Below, piece by piece: positions 63,952 through 64,000 of a stretch of 64,000 bases of DNA. Source of the stretch: Diorhabda sublineata (lineage: Eukaryota; Arthropoda; Insecta; Coleoptera; Chrysomelidae). How positions within the stretch are numbered: the first letter of the stretch is position 1; each line of letters begins with the position of its first letter. Both the position numbers and the translations under genes were made by a program. The notes beneath the pieces are model-generated. The model saw only the letters and a program-made list of their open reading frames with translations, did no database searches and was not told where the DNA came from. The stretch spans positions 62,001 to 126,000 of the forward strand of contig NW_026614258.1 of NCBI RefSeq assembly GCF_026230105.1, in the 5' to 3' direction.

Positions 63952-64000
63952 TCTCATATATTTGAGTGAGTTTGCATGTAACTTTGTCAGATATCATCAA
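63952..64000 (+). repeat. Partial monomer at the window edge (49 bp)
   Basis: The first 49 bases of a class Q monomer (TCTCATATATTTG, GCATGTAAC, then CATCAA at the last bases) are cut by the window end. The array evidently continues beyond 64000. By the same reasoning it probably continues left of base 1, since the window opens on a complete monomer with no flank. Confidence 0.85.

Larger units (their letters stand above)
1..64000 (+). repeat. 147-bp tandem satellite array, whole window
   Basis: The entire window is a head-to-tail array of a 147-bp monomer, about 435.3 copies, all in one orientation. Every stretch I read aligns to the same monomer and no unique DNA, transposon, gene or inversion interrupts it. 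Seven monomers deviate in length (three of 149, two of 148, two of 146 bp); their net +6 bp accounts for the last complete monomer ending at 63951. Consensus G+C is about 32%. Monomers differ at a limited set of diagnostic positions and group into classes arranged in higher-order repeats. Arrays of this kind are typical of eukaryotic centromeres or pericentromeric heterochromatin; that role is inferred. Plant origin is likely but unproven. Confidence 0.97.

Noticed and set aside
1..64000. Possible protein-coding repeat, because 147 is a multiple of three and reading frame is kept from monomer to monomer
   Set aside because: Each of the six frames of the consensus has at least one stop codon per monomer (for example TGA in GAGTGAG, CATTGA and AATTGA on the plus strand; TAG, TGA and TAA on the minus strand). 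The longest opening I noticed, about 37 codons on the minus strand of J' monomers, is created by loss of one stop and has no start context or similarity I recognise.
1..64000. CRISPR array
   Set aside because: The repeat unit is 147 bp, with no unique spacers between repeats and no cas genes; it is a contiguous satellite.
1..64000. CENP-B box
   Set aside because: No match to the NTTCGNNNNANNCGGGN pattern. CGGG on either strand is essentially absent; the only one I saw comes from CCCGTTG near 11393 and lacks the required upstream TTCG spacing.
1..64000. Telomeric or subtelomeric repeat
   Set aside because: No TTTAGGG, TTAGGG or related short tandem units were seen anywhere in the window.
1..64000. 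Assembly artefact from duplicated contig pieces
   Set aside because: Neighbouring copies differ by private substitutions and fusions, and the indel bookkeeping is consistent end to end, so wholesale artificial duplication is unlikely. Local errors in the most similar blocks (5884-9415, 45430-49545, 58807-61452) cannot be excluded from sequence alone.
1..64000. Assignment to a named species satellite
   Set aside because: The length is close to centromeric satellites I recall for poplar, strawberry and oak, but I cannot match the sequence from memory. A database search with the 147-bp consensus would settle it.

Overview
The window is one uninterrupted block of satellite DNA. From base 1 to base 64000 it is a head-to-tail tandem array of a 147-bp monomer, always in the same orientation. 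I find no gene, RNA gene, transposon, telomeric repeat or unique sequence. With monomer starts set at the TCTCATATAT motif (an arbitrary phase that coincides with base 1), the array holds 435 complete monomers (1-63951) and a 49-bp partial one. I found only seven monomers that are not 147 bp, with a net change of +6 bp. That net change exactly explains where the last monomer begins (435 x 147 + 6 + 1 = 63952). The consensus is about 32% G+C (47 of 147).

This is eukaryotic heterochromatin, most probably a centromere or pericentromere. The unit length equals the DNA wrapped in a nucleosome core, and higher-order organisation is strong. A flowering plant is my best guess: from memory, several rosids have centromeric satellites of about 145-148 bp. 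I do not recognise the sequence well enough to name a species, and CENP-A/CENH3 occupancy cannot be read from sequence.

Monomers fall into recurring classes set by a few diagnostic sites, labelled here with my own letters. Family 1 runs A-B-D-C-E-F-G-H-I-J-K, an 11-monomer, 1617-bp higher-order repeat (HOR). It dominates 1-4705, 11914-18675, 23380-35287 and 36464-37932. Family 2 is built from L-M-N-C-P-Q-R-S (often J'-L-M-N-C-P-Q-R-Q-S-F-G, 12 monomers). It dominates 4706-9415, 18676-23379, 35288-36463 and 37933-45429. To the right it is reworked into shorter or newer HORs: a 4-monomer 588-bp unit nested in a 14-monomer 2058-bp tandem duplication (45430-49545), a mosaic with a 24-monomer displaced duplication (49546-58806), and a 9-monomer 1323-bp duplication (58807-61452). 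From 9563 to 10884 the array is almost a dimer.

The parts relate by descent rather than by a pathway. The array has been built by repeated unequal exchange or conversion at whole-monomer register. Traces include tandem duplications of 294, 735, 882, 1029, 1323, 1470, 1617, 1766 and 2058 bp, chimeric monomers at junctions, and near-copies displaced by 3.5, 5.6 and 27.9 kb. Rare private variants (a 2-bp insertion, a 1-bp insertion, single substitutions) act as tracers of these events. Class calls and lengths were made by eye, so internal monomer assignments may contain occasional errors.
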